This document shows positions 23,594 through 31,930 of a DNA stretch of 46,498 bases, piece by piece; position 1 is the stretch's first letter; each line of letters begins with the position of its first letter. The position numbers and the translations under genes are program-made. Source of the stretch: Pseudomonadota bacterium (GTDB taxonomy: Bacteria; Pseudomonadota; Alphaproteobacteria; Rhizobiales; Xanthobacteraceae). The notes below the pieces were generated by a model. It saw nothing but the letters and a program-made list of their open reading frames with translations, was not told where the DNA came from and ran no database searches. The stretch covers positions 1 to 46,498 of the forward strand of contig CAUJKG010000020.1 of assembly GCA_963205465.1 (NCBI GenBank), written 5' to 3'.

Positions 23594-23887
23594 TCACCCC
23601 CGCAAGGTCACCTTGCAGGGCTTGATTTCCACCGAACCGAAAATCCCGGCAGCCGCGAACGGATCGCCCGCCACGAATTGCTCGACCGATGCACGGTCGG
23701 CGGCCCGGACGATCAGGAACGTGCCGGCGGAATTCTTCTCGTCGGCTGTCAGCGGACCACCGACATCGATCTGCACATTGCCATGCGTCTTCTTGAGGTA
23801 AGCGACGTGCGCTTCACGATGCTGGGCGCGAAGATCTTCGGCGCCCTGTTTGTCATGCGCGATAACGAGAAACGATAACTCGGACAT
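23594..23887 (-). CDS. YciI-like protein (YCII-related domain)
   Basis: This 97-aa cytoplasmic protein has the YciI ferredoxin-like fold pattern: FLVIAHDKQGAEDLRAQHRE at the start, GGPLTADEKNSAGTFLIV in the middle and FVAGDPFAAAGIFGSVEI near the end. The conserved His-Asp type pair is seen as HREAH and GDPF. Some family members act as small dehydrohalogenases, isomerases or muconolactone-isomerase-like enzymes; most are unassigned. It is the last gene of the operon, 18 nt after the transporter ATPase, so it may act late in the pathway or on an unstable intermediate (inference). Confidence 0.85.
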   Translation of the reverse strand: MSELSFLVIAHDKQGAEDLRAQHREAHVAYLKKTHGNVQIDVGGPLTADEKNSAGTFLIVRAADRASVEQFVAGDPFAAAGIFGSVEIKPCKVTLRG

Positions 23888-23905
23888 TGCTGTTACACTT
23901 CCTTA

Positions 23906-24670
23906 TCAGGCCATGCGCTTTTCGCCGGCCAGCACTTCAATGATCTTCTCGCGGAGCTGTACTTTCTCTTGCTCCGAAGTGTCCTTGGTCAGACGCGCTT
24001 CGAAAGCGATCTTCGCCGGACGATGAAAAACGACGATGCGATCGCCGATCTCGAGCGCCTCGTTGATCGAATGCGTGATGAAAAGCGCGGTATTATGGTT
24101 CTGCTTGGTGATACGGACGAACTCCGCACGCAGGTCACGCGCCGTCATTTCGTCGAGCGCGGAAAACGGCTCGTCGCAGAGCAGAAGTTCCGGCTGCACG
24201 GCAAAAGCACGAGCCAGCGATACGCGCTGACGCATGCCGCCCGACAAAGCGTGCGGATAGTCGTTTTCGTGCGCAGAAAGGCCGAGCCGAGCCAGCCATC
24301 CCTTGGCGATCTCGACCGACTCCTGCCGCGGACGGTCGAGAATTTCGAGACCCAGGAGCACGTTGTCGAGCGCGGTGCGCCAGGGCATCAGCCGGTCGTT
24401 CTGAAACACGATGCCGATACGTCCGCGGAAATATTCGAAATCCGTGAACGGGTCGTGCCCGTTGGTCCGCACCGTTCCGCTGGTCGGCGCGATAAGACCC
24501 GACAGCAGATTGAACATGGTCGACTTGCCGCAGCCGGTTTTACCGAGCACGGCGACGATCTCCCCTTTCGCGACGTTGAAGGTGAGATCATCGACCGCGA
24601 CGAAGTCTCCGCCATCGGTCTGGCTTCGAAACGTCTTCCTGACGCTGGTGAACTCCACGACGTTCGTCAT
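23906..24670 (-). CDS. ABC transporter ATP-binding protein, nitrate/taurine type
   Basis: This is the cytoplasmic ATPase (254 aa) of the second nitrate/taurine-type importer. Walker A (VLGKTGCGKSTMFN), Q-loop (IVFQNDRLMPW), signature (LSGGMRQR), Walker B (LLLCDEPFSALD) and switch His (FITHSINEAL) are all present. The start overlaps the permease stop by 1 nt. It forms an importer with the next two upstream genes and lies in the operon with the molybdenum hydroxylase. Confidence 0.94.
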   Translation of the reverse strand: MTNVVEFTSVRKTFRSQTDGGDFVAVDDLTFNVAKGEIVAVLGKTGCGKSTMFNLLSGLIAPTSGTVRTNGHDPFTDFEYFRGRIGIVFQNDRLMPWRTALDNVLLGLEILDRPRQESVEIAKGWLARLGLSAHENDYPHALSGGMRQRVSLARAFAVQPELLLCDEPFSALDEMTARDLRAEFVRITKQNHNTALFITHSINEALEIGDRIVVFHRPAKIAFEARLTKDTSEQEKVQLREKIIEVLAGEKRMA

Positions 24671-25440
24671 TACGCCCGCTCCGAAACCGCGCGGTAACGC
24701 AGGAAGTGATTTTCGAGGAAAGTCAAAATCTGCTGCATGACGAGCACAAACAGGACGAGTTGAAGCGTCCAGGCAATCGCACCGGCCATGTCGAACAGTT
24801 GCTGCTGGCGAAGCAGCTGATAGCCAACGCCGCCGGTCGCGCCGACGAGTTCGGCAACGACGACCACACGAGCGGCGTTACCGAGGTTGACGCGCCACGC
24901 CGTGATGATGTCGGGAATGAGCGTCGGCAAATAGAGCATACGAAAAAGCTGCATGCGCCGCGGCCGGAACGACAGCGTCATTTCGTAGAGGTCCTTGGAC
25001 ATCGAGCGGATCGCACCGAGGATCTGGAACGTGAAAGCCGGCAGCGTCGTCATCAGCATGATGAAGAAGATGCGGAATTCGACGCCGTGAAACCAGATGA
25101 TCGCGATCACCACCCATGACAGCGCAGGAATGCCCTGGAGAAAGGTGAGAATTGGCGAGATGTAATTCTCGAGCGTGCGCGACGAGTAGAGCAGAAGAGC
25201 CAGGAACCCGCCGACCACGAATGCGCCCATGAGACCGCCGAAGATGCGGCCGGACGTCATCAGCACGTCGAGAAACATCTCCCAGGAGGTCAATATCTCC
25301 CATACGTATTTCGCGATGGCCGTGACCGGTGGGAACAGGAACGGCGGAAAGAAGAGCGACGCGATCTGCCAGATGGCCGCCAGCCCAACGAGGCTGGCGA
25401 CCGCCTGGACGGCGCGTTTGTTGATGCCGAACGACATCAT
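24670..25440 (-). CDS. ABC transporter permease, nitrate/taurine type
   Basis: This is an inner-membrane permease of 256 aa with about six hydrophobic segments. The EAA-like loop reads TLSFRPRRMQLFRMLYLP, which lacks the usual alanine-glycine core but keeps the position. Two adjacent ATG codons (25438-25440 and 25435-25437) overlap the binding-protein stop, so the exact first residue is uncertain by one codon. It pairs with the ATPase and binding protein on either side. Confidence 0.92.
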   Translation of the reverse strand: MMSFGINKRAVQAVASLVGLAAIWQIASLFFPPFLFPPVTAIAKYVWEILTSWEMFLDVLMTSGRIFGGLMGAFVVGGFLALLLYSSRTLENYISPILTFLQGIPALSWVVIAIIWFHGVEFRIFFIMLMTTLPAFTFQILGAIRSMSKDLYEMTLSFRPRRMQLFRMLYLPTLIPDIITAWRVNLGNAARVVVVAELVGATGGVGYQLLRQQQLFDMAGAIAWTLQLVLFVLVMQQILTFLENHFLRYRAVSERA

Positions 25441-26426
25441 TTCAACGGCGTGGAATAGACCGAGCCGGCCGACGGCATGGTCTTGAGATAACCGTTCTCC
25501 ATACCGGCCTTGTAGACCGCGTCGATCAGTTTGCGCTGTTCGCCTGCGCCCACGACGTTCATGCCGAGACGCTCATTGGCGCGGATCAGCGAAGCGAGCG
25601 ACTTCTGGTCCTCGGGCGTAGATTTAGGAGAGATGAGTGCTGCCGCCTTCTCCGGGTTCTTCTGCACCCACACGGCCGCTTCCTTGTACGTCCGGTAGAG
25701 ACGAGCGACCGCATCGGGATTGGCCGCGACCCAGTCAGCATGGGCTGCTACGCCAAGATAAGGAATCTCGGTGCCGCCGGAGAACTTCTTCCAGGTTTCG
25801 GCGAGCTTGAGATCGAGCGTGCGGATCGTGGACTTCTTGGCGAGCAGCAGCGTGTAAGCCGGCTCCCAGAGCTGGATCGCATCCGCACGGTCGGCAAGCG
25901 CATAACCGACCAGGCCGGGGGTTGCCGTGTTGACGACCTTGATCTTGGAAACGTCCACGCCCTGCTTGCGCGCAAAGAACTCGAACATGTTGTAGTTCGT
26001 GGTGCCGCGCGCGGCGGCGAGTTCCTTGCCTTCAAGATCCTTGAGCGTCTTCACGTTGTCGCGCGAGGTAACGACCGCACCCCAGAAGTCGAAGAGGTTG
26101 AACAGGTACGTCACCTTCAGACCGCGCGTATCGGCCAGGCCGACCGTGAGCAAGGCGGCGCTGCCACCGATCTTGAACTCACCCGAGTTGAACTGCGTCG
26201 CGTAAGCATCGGGCGTGCGCTCGTGGAACGTGATGTTGAGCCCGTTCTTCGCATCCAGCTTCTGATCCTTGATGATCGGCGGCAAAAAGGCGCCCAGCGA
26301 CGGCGCACCAAACACGACGATCGAGAGATTAATCGGCGCTTGTGCCGCGGCCTGATGGGACGACACACCGGCGATCATGCTCGCCGCTATTGCCGCGACC
26401 GACAGTTTTCTGACCAAGTTTCTCAT
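25437..26426 (-). CDS. ABC transporter substrate-binding protein, NMT1/SsuA-like
   Basis: This periplasmic binding protein (329 aa) has a Sec signal ending near AAAQ (residue 29). Its fold pattern is of the NMT1/SsuA type (LKDLEGKELAAARGTTNYN in the ligand loop; YALADRADAIQLWEPAYT in the second lobe). It likely delivers the compound acted on by the molybdenum hydroxylase encoded in the same operon. A gap of 47 nt separates it from the coxG-like gene. The ligand is not known; an aromatic or N-heterocyclic acid would fit the enzymes. Confidence 0.92.
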   Translation of the reverse strand: MRNLVRKLSVAAIAASMIAGVSSHQAAAQAPINLSIVVFGAPSLGAFLPPIIKDQKLDAKNGLNITFHERTPDAYATQFNSGEFKIGGSAALLTVGLADTRGLKVTYLFNLFDFWGAVVTSRDNVKTLKDLEGKELAAARGTTNYNMFEFFARKQGVDVSKIKVVNTATPGLVGYALADRADAIQLWEPAYTLLLAKKSTIRTLDLKLAETWKKFSGGTEIPYLGVAAHADWVAANPDAVARLYRTYKEAAVWVQKNPEKAAALISPKSTPEDQKSLASLIRANERLGMNVVGAGEQRKLIDAVYKAGMENGYLKTMPSAGSVYSTPLK

Positions 26427-26473
26427 GATTTCAAAATCCTTCCCTGTGCCAAGTTAACGCGTTATTTCGCAGC

Positions 26474-26926
26474 TTACGCCGCTGCTTTTTGAATCTCTCC
26501 ACGGAACGCCGTGAAGAACTTACCGATCAGATGTTTGGCAACGCCTTTCAAAATGCGCTGCCCAACACCTGCAACGAGGCCGCCGACATCGCCGGTGCCT
26601 TCGTATTTCATCACGACCTGCCCGCCCTCTTCGCGAAGCTCGAAGATCGCGTCGCCCTTGCCGGTGCCGAGCGTGCCGGCTCCTTCGACCTGAATCCGGC
26701 AACGCGACGGCGGCGTCTTCTCCGAGAGGCCGATCGCGCCTTCCATCGTACCGCCGACGGAAGCCACCTTGAGATTCAGTTCGATCTTGTATTGATCCGG
26801 TCCGGTTTCGGTCATCGACTTGCAGCCGGGGATGCAGCGCTGGAGCACCGCGGGGTCGTTCACCATGCTCCAGATCCGGTCGATGCTTGCTTCGAAGCGT
26901 TCTTCGCCGCCGATATCGAGTTTCAC
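26474..26926 (-). CDS. CoxG-like SRPBCC protein
   Basis: This 150-aa cytoplasmic or membrane-associated protein belongs to the carbon-monoxide-dehydrogenase subunit G (CoxG) family of the START/SRPBCC fold. The hallmark start is GEERFEASIDRIWSMVNDPAVLQRCIPGCKSM, cut here to show only the type: EASIDRIWSMVNDP then IPGCKSM. The glycine-rich end is GDVGGLVAGVGQRILKG. In Oligotropha CoxG helps anchor CO dehydrogenase to the membrane. Here it accompanies a different hydroxylase. The start is a GTG (26924-26926), one nt after the amidohydrolase stop. Confidence 0.9.
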   Translation of the reverse strand: MKLDIGGEERFEASIDRIWSMVNDPAVLQRCIPGCKSMTETGPDQYKIELNLKVASVGGTMEGAIGLSEKTPPSRCRIQVEGAGTLGTGKGDAIFELREEGGQVVMKYEGTGDVGGLVAGVGQRILKGVAKHLIGKFFTAFRGEIQKAAA

Positions 26927-26927
26927 G

Positions 26928-27911
26928 TCACACCTGCTTGATACGGAAAAGTTGCGCGGCCAGACCGCCGTTGATCGACTTCGCTTCGCTTTCGCTGAAG
27001 CCCGCAGCCTTCACGAGTTCAAGCGGCTTGTCATCGCCGATCGGGAACGGCATGTCGGTGCCCAACATGATGCGGTCGATCCCGACAACGTCGGCAACAA
27101 AGCGCAACACGCGCGCGTCATGCACAAGCGTATCGACGTAAAGGTACCGCAGCGCCTCGTCCGGGCTGCCTAGGTTCGGCGTGATCGCAGCGTTACGCTT
27201 CAGGCGGCCGATAATGAAAGGCAGCCCCGAACCGCCCATGCCGACCACCACCTTCGCATTCTTGTAGCGAACGATGTGACCGGAATAGATCAGCCGGCTG
27301 ACCGCCACCATCGCGTCGGTGATGCGGCCGACGCCATTGGCCATGCCGTAGTCGTGAACACGATGATCGCCAGCGTCGAAGCTCGGATGAATATGGATCA
27401 CGGCGCCGGTTTCGTCGGCCGCTTTCCAGAACGGCTCGAGGTCCTCGGTATCGAGTACGCTGCCGACGCCGCGCGGAAGCGTGCCGATCATGACGCCCGG
27501 AAAGCCGTCGGACATCGCCTGCTTCAACACCTGAGCTGCCTTCGCGCCATCCTGCATCGGCACGGTCGCGAGCGGCACGAAGCGCTTGTGTTCGCCGGCC
27601 GCCGCGAGCAGCGCTGCATTGATCATCGTGCTCCAGGCGACACCTTCCTCGCCCGGAATTTCATAGCCGAACGAATCCACCCAGCCGCCGACCACCTGCA
27701 GATCGATCTGGTTCTGGTCCATCCATGCGATGCGGGCAGCAATATCCGTCAGCGGCTTCGAAACGGGCCGGGTCGGCTTGTTCCTGGCGAACGAGAACGC
27801 AAGGCTCGCGCCTTCCTCAATCATGCGAACCGAAGGAAATTTCGCCTGGTTCGCTTTCATGGTCTGGATGAGCGCGGGCGGAACCAGATGGCCGTGGGTA
27901 TCGATAATCAT
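26928..27911 (-). CDS. Amidohydrolase family 2 protein (ACMSD-like metal-dependent hydrolase or decarboxylase)
   Basis: This 327-aa TIM-barrel enzyme belongs to the amidohydrolase 2 group that includes aminocarboxymuconate-semialdehyde decarboxylase and resorcylate decarboxylases. The metal site begins with DTHGHLVPP (DxHxH, residues 4-8). A metal His occurs in IHIHPSFDAG, and the late Asp in LGTDMPFPIGDD. Family members act without redox on aromatic or ring-cleavage acids, often as decarboxylases. It overlaps the molybdenum hydroxylase large-subunit gene by 4 nt, so it probably acts on the hydroxylated product or a breakdown product (inference). Confidence 0.9.
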   Translation of the reverse strand: MIIDTHGHLVPPALIQTMKANQAKFPSVRMIEEGASLAFSFARNKPTRPVSKPLTDIAARIAWMDQNQIDLQVVGGWVDSFGYEIPGEEGVAWSTMINAALLAAAGEHKRFVPLATVPMQDGAKAAQVLKQAMSDGFPGVMIGTLPRGVGSVLDTEDLEPFWKAADETGAVIHIHPSFDAGDHRVHDYGMANGVGRITDAMVAVSRLIYSGHIVRYKNAKVVVGMGGSGLPFIIGRLKRNAAITPNLGSPDEALRYLYVDTLVHDARVLRFVADVVGIDRIMLGTDMPFPIGDDKPLELVKAAGFSESEAKSINGGLAAQLFRIKQV

Positions 27912-30325
27912 TGCTTCATTTCCTTGCCGGCCTTCGCGCGCGCTTCCGCGATCGCATCGCCGAGTTTGGTGATCTTGAGCGGCAAACTGTTCATCTTGAT
28001 GCCGAGAGGATGCAGCGCATCGTTGACCGCGCTTGAAATCACTGCAGGCGCGCCGAGATAGCCCGACTCGCCCGAGCCCTTCTGCCCGAACACGGTCAAC
28101 GGCGACGGCGTCACCTGATGCACCGTTTCGATCTTCGGCACTTCGTGCGCCGACGGCAGCAGATAATCCATGAAACTCTGGGTCAGTAGTTGCCCTTCAT
28201 CGTCATAGGCAAACTCCTCGAGCAGTGCCGCACCGATGCCATGCGCGATACCCCCTATGGTCATGCCATGCACGATCTTGGGATTGATGACCGTGCCGCA
28301 ATCGTGGCCGATCATGTAGCGGCGAAACACCGGCTTCCCGATATCCGGGTCGATCGACATCAGCACGACGTGAAACTCGAACGAGAAACACGGATACATC
28401 TGAATGCGATCGTCATCGGTCGGCAACTTGCCGCCGTTCGGCACCTGCATCACATGTTGCGCGGTCAGCCCCGGCTCCATATCTTCCGGCATCCGGTAGA
28501 AGTGGCGGTGCGCGATCAGAACGACTTCGTTCCAGGTTCTCTTCTGCTCCGGGTTTTTCTTGCTGGTCATGGTGCCTTCGTCCCAGACCAGATCCTCAAG
28601 CGGAACGCCGAGATCGTGTGCGGCGATCGTCATCATCTTGCGCTTGAGTTTGTTCGCGGCATGGAACGCCGCGCCGCCCAGCATGATCGCCATGCGGCTG
28701 CCGACCGGGCTGTTCGACGGCATCACGTCGAGCGTATGGGCACGGCTGATGCGGATTTTTTCCGGGTCGATTTCCAGCGCCTCGCCAACCACGGTAGCGA
28801 CAAGCGTCTCGTGCCCCTGCCCGGCGGAAGTCGTATGCATGGTTGCGGTGACAGTGCCGAGCGCATCCACGGCGATGCGACAGGAATCCATCCACGTCGT
28901 CGTCTTGTTCTGCCGGTTCAGCAAGGGCTCGAATGCCGAATTGCCACCGCTCGGCTCGAGGCAAGAGGCAATGCCGACACCTGCGAGCAGGCCTTCCGCG
29001 CGCAGGCGATCGCGCTCCGCATAAAGCGCATCCAGATCGACTTGTTTCACAACCTTGTCGACCAGTCCCGGATAATTGCCGCTGTCGTAACTCGTGCCGC
29101 TCGGGATGAGATAGGGAAACTCATGCGGCTGGATGAAGTTGCGCCGCCGCACCTCGAGCCGGTCGAGGTTCAACGCCCACGCGACCTCATCGAGCGCGCG
29201 CTCGATCGTGTAATTGGTCGGCGACTGACCGAAGGCGCGAACGGCCTCCTGCACGGTCTTGTTCGACGTCACCGCCATCGCACGATACTGCACGCTCTTG
29301 ATCTTGTAGGGCCCGACGATGGCACCGATCGGCTTGCCGAGCTGGAACGGCGAACGGCCGGCATAAGCGCCAACGTTATCGAGTGCATCCATTTTCATGG
29401 AGCGAATGATGCCGTTGTCGTCGAAGGCAAGTTCGACGTCGAAATTGCGCTCCGGGCCATGCGCATCGCCGCCGCGCATGTTGTCGAGCCTATCCTCGAT
29501 CAGGCGTACCGGGACGTTCAGCTTCTTCGAGAGATAACAGACCAGCACCGTCTGCTTGATGCCGCGCTTCACGCCGTAGCTGCCGCCGACATCGACGTCC
29601 TGATGCACACGGACCGCGTTCATCGGCAACCGCATCGCGGTTGCGATCTGATCGGCATATTTCGGCATCTGGATCGATGCCCAGACATCGAGCACTTCGC
29701 GCCAGGCATCCCATTCGGCGATCACGCCAAAGGTTTCGATCGGTACCGTCGAGCTGCGGCCCCATTTCTGGCTGAAGGAAAGCTTGCGCGGGCTCGCAGC
29801 GAAATCGCCCTCTACGTCGCCCCAGACGAAAGTCTTGTCGAGCAGAATGTTGCTGCCATGCGCGGGATGCACCGGCGGCGATTCTTTTTTGAACGCCTCT
29901 TTGCCGTCCACGACAAAGGGGAGCGGCTCATATTCGACCTTCACCTTCTCGGCGGCATCTTCGGCAAGCGCACGGGTGTCGGCGACGACCGCCACAACCC
30001 ACTCGCCCACGTAACGGGCCTGCCCCACCGCAAGCGGATAGCGCTTCACTTCCGGCGTCGGCATGCCATTCGGCATCGGCTGCGTCGCCGCTGCAAGCTC
30101 GTCTCCGGTGAGTACGTAATGCACGCCCGCCATCTTCAGCGCTTCGCTGGCGTCGATGTTGACGATGCGCGCCGCCGGATGCGGCGAGAATACCACCGCG
30201 ACATGTTTCATGTTCGGCCGCACGATGTCGGCGACGAAATTTCCTTTGCCGACAACGAAGCGGCGATCCTCGAGGACGCGGCGGTCGCTGGAGATATAGC
30301 GGAACTTGCCTTTTGCAGCGCTCAT
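27908..30325 (-). CDS. Molybdenum hydroxylase large subunit (xanthine dehydrogenase/CoxL family)
   Basis: This 805-aa molybdopterin-cytosine-dinucleotide subunit hydroxylates an organic substrate with water. The aldehyde-oxidase domain is at about 20-130 and Moco-binding domains follow. The Moco loop is GGSYGVKRG (about 247-255), and the catalytic Glu753 lies in QKGSGESGYLGAP. The substrate loop is AVRAFGQSPT (361-370), which differs from AYRCSFR of true CO dehydrogenase, from AYRGAGR of form II CoxL and from the RGFGGPQ type of xanthine dehydrogenase. So CO oxidation is unlikely and the substrate is open. There is no signal peptide. ATGA overlaps join it to genes on both sides. Confidence 0.92.
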   Translation of the reverse strand: MSAAKGKFRYISSDRRVLEDRRFVVGKGNFVADIVRPNMKHVAVVFSPHPAARIVNIDASEALKMAGVHYVLTGDELAAATQPMPNGMPTPEVKRYPLAVGQARYVGEWVVAVVADTRALAEDAAEKVKVEYEPLPFVVDGKEAFKKESPPVHPAHGSNILLDKTFVWGDVEGDFAASPRKLSFSQKWGRSSTVPIETFGVIAEWDAWREVLDVWASIQMPKYADQIATAMRLPMNAVRVHQDVDVGGSYGVKRGIKQTVLVCYLSKKLNVPVRLIEDRLDNMRGGDAHGPERNFDVELAFDDNGIIRSMKMDALDNVGAYAGRSPFQLGKPIGAIVGPYKIKSVQYRAMAVTSNKTVQEAVRAFGQSPTNYTIERALDEVAWALNLDRLEVRRRNFIQPHEFPYLIPSGTSYDSGNYPGLVDKVVKQVDLDALYAERDRLRAEGLLAGVGIASCLEPSGGNSAFEPLLNRQNKTTTWMDSCRIAVDALGTVTATMHTTSAGQGHETLVATVVGEALEIDPEKIRISRAHTLDVMPSNSPVGSRMAIMLGGAAFHAANKLKRKMMTIAAHDLGVPLEDLVWDEGTMTSKKNPEQKRTWNEVVLIAHRHFYRMPEDMEPGLTAQHVMQVPNGGKLPTDDDRIQMYPCFSFEFHVVLMSIDPDIGKPVFRRYMIGHDCGTVINPKIVHGMTIGGIAHGIGAALLEEFAYDDEGQLLTQSFMDYLLPSAHEVPKIETVHQVTPSPLTVFGQKGSGESGYLGAPAVISSAVNDALHPLGIKMNSLPLKITKLGDAIAEARAKAGKEMKQ

Positions 30326-30816
30326 GCCGGCACCCCGTCCGGCATGTTTCTGCCCCGCATCCGGCGGGCAGCGAGAGAAATCGCTTCGACGATCTGGTCG
30401 TAGCCGGTGCAGCGGCAGATATTGCCCGAAATGGCTTCAACAATGTCTTCGCGGGTCGGCTCGAGATTGTCCCGCAGCAAAGCGTGGGCGGCCAGGATCA
30501 TGCCCGGCGTGCAGAACCCGCATTGCATGCCGTGCGTTTCGCAAAACGCATCCTGCAGAATGCTCAGTTCGCCCGGCGCTGGCGCCACCCCTTCAATGGT
30601 GATGATTTCGCTGCCTTCCGCCTGCACCGCGAACATTAGACAGGAACGCACCGGCGTGCCGTCCACGATGACGGTACACGCGCCGCACACGCCATGCTCG
30701 CAGCCGGTATGCGCGCCGACCAGTCGGAGATCTTCCCGCAGGCAATCCACCAGCGTCTTGCGCGGTTCGACGTCGAGGACGTGAAGCTGGCCGTTGACGT
30801 TCAGTTCAGTTCGCAT
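30322..30816 (-). CDS. Molybdenum hydroxylase small subunit, two [2Fe-2S] clusters (CoxS-like)
   Basis: This 164-aa protein passes electrons from the molybdenum site to the FAD subunit. It has a plant-ferredoxin-type cluster (Cys39, 44, 47, 59; TGCEHGVCGAC) and a second four-helix cluster (Cys99, 102, 134, 136; QCGFCTPGM and CRCTGY). The ATG at 30814-30816 lies 11 nt inside the end of the FAD-subunit gene; the longer frame to 30867 is an extension into that gene. The stop overlaps the large-subunit start (ATGA). Order medium-small-large is the classic coxMSL order. Confidence 0.95.
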   Translation of the reverse strand: MRTELNVNGQLHVLDVEPRKTLVDCLREDLRLVGAHTGCEHGVCGACTVIVDGTPVRSCLMFAVQAEGSEIITIEGVAPAPGELSILQDAFCETHGMQCGFCTPGMILAAHALLRDNLEPTREDIVEAISGNICRCTGYDQIVEAISLAARRMRGRNMPDGVPA

Positions 30817-31684
30817 GCGCAAACCCCTTCGCTTCGCGAACCGCATTGAGGAGACTGCGGCAGGCAAGCGTAACCGCCACGCGCCGCCGGTATTCGCCGG
30901 TGGCGTGCAGGTCCGACAATGGCTCGATGTCCTCGATGGCCAGGCCGATGGCTTCCCGGAGCGCAGCCTCGTTTTCGATCCGGTCCTTCACCGCATCGAC
31001 ATCGGCGCGAAACGGAAAATCACCAAGACCGCCAATGCCGAGCACGGCGCGCGTGCATTTTCCATCGGCATCGAACGCGACCTGCGATGCCGCCGAGACG
31101 AATGCAAAATCGGAAGAGCGCGCGTTCACCTCTTCGAAGCCCGTACCGACATGTGGCTCGCCCCATTTCGGGAAGTCCGCGCCGATCAGACAAGCAGTCT
31201 GCGGCAGCGTGGTAATCATCGGACCGATGAAATAATCGTCGACCTCGATGCTATTCTCACCGGTTTCATCGACATAACGGAGCGTCGCACCCAAGGTCGC
31301 TGCGACCAGCGCGATTTCGGCCGCGGGATCGGAGTTCGCGAGCGAGCCGCCTACAGTTCCGCGCGCGCGCGTCGGCGGATGCCCGACCCATTCGATCGCC
31401 TTGTGCAGCAGCGGGAGTTTCTGCGCGATCAGCGCGCTCTTCTCGACCAACACCTGCCGCGTGGTCGCGCCGATCGAGATCGTTTCACTTTCGTCGCGGA
31501 TATAAGACAGCTCCGGGATGCGCGCGATATCGATCAGGCGCGAAGGACGCGCCAAACGCATCGCCAGCATCGGAACCAAAGTCTGGCCGCCCGCAATGAT
31601 GCGTCCATTCTCGTCCTCGACGAGAAGTGCAGATGCATGGGCTGCGGATTCAGCCCGGATATAGTCAAATGCTGCCGGCTTCAT
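30806..31684 (-). CDS. Molybdenum hydroxylase medium subunit, FAD-binding (CoxM-like)
   Basis: This 292-aa FAD subunit receives electrons from the iron-sulfur subunit. The FAD pyrophosphate loop is seen as IIAGGQTLVPML (about 30-41), and the second FAD site as TRARGTVGGSLANSDPAAE (about 103-121). A CO-dehydrogenase FAD C-terminal domain follows. It is the first gene of the nine-gene leftward operon, whose promoter must lie in the 246-bp gap shared with the MocR-type regulator. Confidence 0.94.
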   Translation of the reverse strand: MKPAAFDYIRAESAAHASALLVEDENGRIIAGGQTLVPMLAMRLARPSRLIDIARIPELSYIRDESETISIGATTRQVLVEKSALIAQKLPLLHKAIEWVGHPPTRARGTVGGSLANSDPAAEIALVAATLGATLRYVDETGENSIEVDDYFIGPMITTLPQTACLIGADFPKWGEPHVGTGFEEVNARSSDFAFVSAASQVAFDADGKCTRAVLGIGGLGDFPFRADVDAVKDRIENEAALREAIGLAIEDIEPLSDLHATGEYRRRVAVTLACRSLLNAVREAKGFAHAN

Positions 31685-31801
31685 TTCAGATTTGTAATTG
31701 CCGCATGCCTGAAAACGGTGTGCGGATTACCTCCTCCGTGTCTGTTGCAATCTACCGCTCTTTACCGGCGGCTTTTACGCTCGACTGCGCACACGGTTAC
31801 T

Positions 31802-31813
31802 TGTACTAGTACA
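31802..31813. promoter_or_regulatory. Perfect 12-bp palindrome TGTACTAGTACA at the molybdenum-hydroxylase/MocR divergent promoter
   Basis: TGTACTAGTACA is perfectly symmetric and lies on the minus strand 2 nt downstream of TTGACA (31816-31821), a consensus -35 element directed at the molybdenum-hydroxylase operon. A protein bound here would sit between -35 and -10. The -10 is not evident. The MocR regulator encoded at 31931 or another regulator could bind. ACTTGT is repeated at 31799 and 31813. Confidence 0.5.
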
Positions 31814-31838
31814 CTTGTCAACCACGAATTATGACATT

Positions 31839-31865
31839 CGAGAATTGTCCTAGTCGAGATTCTCG
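31839..31865. promoter_or_regulatory. Inverted repeat CGAGAAT-N13-ATTCTCG upstream of the MocR gene
   Basis: CGAGAAT (31839-31845) and ATTCTCG (31859-31865) are perfect 7-bp arms 13 nt apart, ending 65 bp before the regulator start. Arm spacing of two helical turns fits a dimeric regulator. It may serve autoregulation by the MocR protein; function is inference. Confidence 0.4.
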
Positions 31866-31930
31866 TTTAATTGAGACATTCAGGTGCGACGGTGAATGAC
31901 CGCGCCGCAATATGTCTTCGGGGAAGAGAA

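Noticed and set aside
28190..30403. Long 737-aa rightward open frame opposite the molybdenum hydroxylase large subunit
   Set aside because: It mirrors the codon bias of the real gene on the other strand and shows no recognisable fold.
27908..31684. Aerobic CO dehydrogenase (coxMSL with coxG)
   Set aside because: Gene order and CoxG fit, but the large subunit lacks AYXCSFR and the usual coxDEF maturation genes are absent; a different substrate is more likely.
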